DNA of 33,151 bases from Lachnospiraceae bacterium UBA7205. GTDB lineage: Bacteria; Bacillota; Clostridia; Lachnospirales; Lachnospiraceae. The notes beneath the pieces are model-generated. The model saw only the letters and a list, made by a program, of their open reading frames with translations, did no database searches and was not told the DNA's origin. Positions 32,555 to 33,151 of the stretch are shown piece by piece; within the stretch, counting starts at the first letter, position 1; each line of letters starts with the position of its first letter. A program made the position numbers and the translations under genes. The stretch lies in contig DKUL01000078.1 in assembly GCA_002490665.1 (NCBI GenBank), forward strand, positions 1 through 33,151. Reading direction: 5' to 3'.

Positions 32555-32650
32555 TATGTTTTTGGAGAAATTTTTATATAAGTTTCAGTCTTATGGTAAA
32601 TGCTCATGCAGCGGAATGTAGTGGTACTTATCAAACAGTAAGTAGAAGCA

Positions 32651-32694
32651 TATTTATAGTAAACGACACGCACTTTTGTCGTTTGCTATAAATA
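32651..32694. repeat. Long 18-bp inverted repeat
   Basis: TATTTATAGTAAACGACA (32651-32668) and TGTCGTTTGCTATAAATA (32677-32694) are complementary at 17 of 18 positions (the exception is a G-T pair) around an 8-nt loop. There is no T-tract. It could be a recombination or insertion site, a large operator, or the remnant of a palindromic element. Confidence 0.6.
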
Positions 32695-32885
32695 TAAAGA
32701 TTTAATGTAATCGTTACAGGGTTTAACATTTTAATGCTGGACATTCCTCATTTACCGAGTATTTTGTGGGCGGAAAGATTGCTATTATTATGCAGGTCAG
32801 GTATAATAAGGACAGTGGAACAGGGATTTTAGCGGTTTAAGAAAAGCCTGTGATTGTGAGCATATACAGAAGAAAGGAAGATAAA

Positions 32886-33151
32886 ATGGCAGATACGAAT
32901 TTGGCATAGGCGGTTGAGACGGCAAATGCCGCAAGCTCCTATGACACAAACATAAAATTCCTGCTTGCAGACAAACAGATACTGGCGCGTATTTTAAAGT
33001 ATGCCGTTTCGGAATTTAAGGACATGGCAATTGGGGATATTATGGCAAGTATCGGGGAGGATATTGAAATCGGAACGAGGCCGCTGGATGCAGGGCTTTC
33101 CAATCTGGGACGCGTAAACACAACCAACACGGAGGACAATGTTCCGGGAGA
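32886..33151 (+). pseudogene. PD-(D/E)XK-type transposase-like gene, partial, with in-frame TAG
   Basis: The reading frame from ATG 32886 (ribosome site AAAGGAAG) gives MADTNLA, then TAG at 32907-32909. It continues open to the window end with ETANAASSYDTNIKFLLADK, then an ARILKYAVSEFKDM segment and GRVNTTNTEDNVPG. This N-terminal pattern is that of the Rpn/PD-(D/E)XK nuclease-family transposases common in Lachnospiraceae. A single GAG-to-TAG change would explain the stop. No alternative start lies shortly after it, so the gene is probably inactive unless the stop is read through. The nuclease core lies beyond the window. Confidence 0.7.

Noticed and set aside
1..33151. CRISPR array, rRNA or known riboswitch anywhere in the window
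   Set aside because: I looked for regularly spaced direct repeats and conserved RNA cores and saw none; the repeats present are single hairpins or two-copy motifs.

Overview
The window looks like a chromosomal segment of a gut-type Clostridia bacterium, most likely Lachnospiraceae. The support is indirect: strong AGGAGG-type ribosome sites with several TTG starts, tRNAs without encoded CCA, small DUF6171-like and DUF951-like proteins, an AAA-ATPase/PD-(D/E)XK gene and a PD-(D/E)XK 'transposase' relic of kinds common in that group, and an arabinan-utilisation locus. I could not run any search, so family names rest on motifs read by eye.

Layout. (1) 1-180: 3' end of a tRNA (probably Asn), tRNA-Cys(GCA) and a terminator. 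(2) 202-11487: an arabinan/arabino-oligosaccharide locus. It holds a divergent pair of GH43 arabinanase-like enzymes (one cytoplasmic, one lipoprotein), a sugar-binding lipoprotein, two ABC permeases, a YesL/DUF624 membrane protein, a divergent ArsR-type regulator with a large unrecognised C-terminal domain, a cytoplasmic GH43_26-type exo-arabinofuranosidase and a GH51 arabinofuranosidase. The lipoprotein would cut arabinan outside the cell, the ABC system import oligomers (its ATPase is not here), and the cytoplasmic enzymes release arabinose. AT-rich palindromes recur at several of these promoters. (3) 11518-14336: small Cys-rich protein, membrane-anchored GH25 lysozyme, sirtuin deacetylase, DUF951 protein and a frameshifted small lipoprotein, ending in a strong hairpin.

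(4) 14524-24056: a probable three-gene operon. It encodes a PIG-L-like deacetylase fused to a GT5 (glycogen/starch synthase-like) glycosyltransferase; a 1325-aa SIR2-STAND NTPase-helical repeat protein built like NAD-depleting anti-phage sensors; and, overlapping it by 4 nt, an 895-aa paralogue-like protein whose SIR2 domain has lost the catalytic His and the Asn of TTNYD. This active/inactive SIR2 pair with an upstream sugar-modifying fusion is my main candidate for an undescribed defence system. A 137-nt multibranched palindromic element begins on the last gene's stop codon. (5) 24331-26648: an AAA-ATPase/PD-(D/E)XK protein and a VapBC-like pair with a truncated PIN toxin.

(6) About 26.9-31.4 kb: visibly AT-richer DNA with two convergent genes, a 917-aa membrane-anchored ATP-grasp/radical SAM fusion and a 501-aa pentapeptide-repeat membrane protein. 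A perfect 24-nt motif lies in inverted orientation upstream of both. This is the second strong candidate for an undescribed system. (7) 31717 to the end: a ribbon-helix-helix (HicB-like) DNA-binding protein with its own operator-like repeat, a long hairpin, and the start of a PD-(D/E)XK transposase-like gene interrupted by TAG at codon 8.
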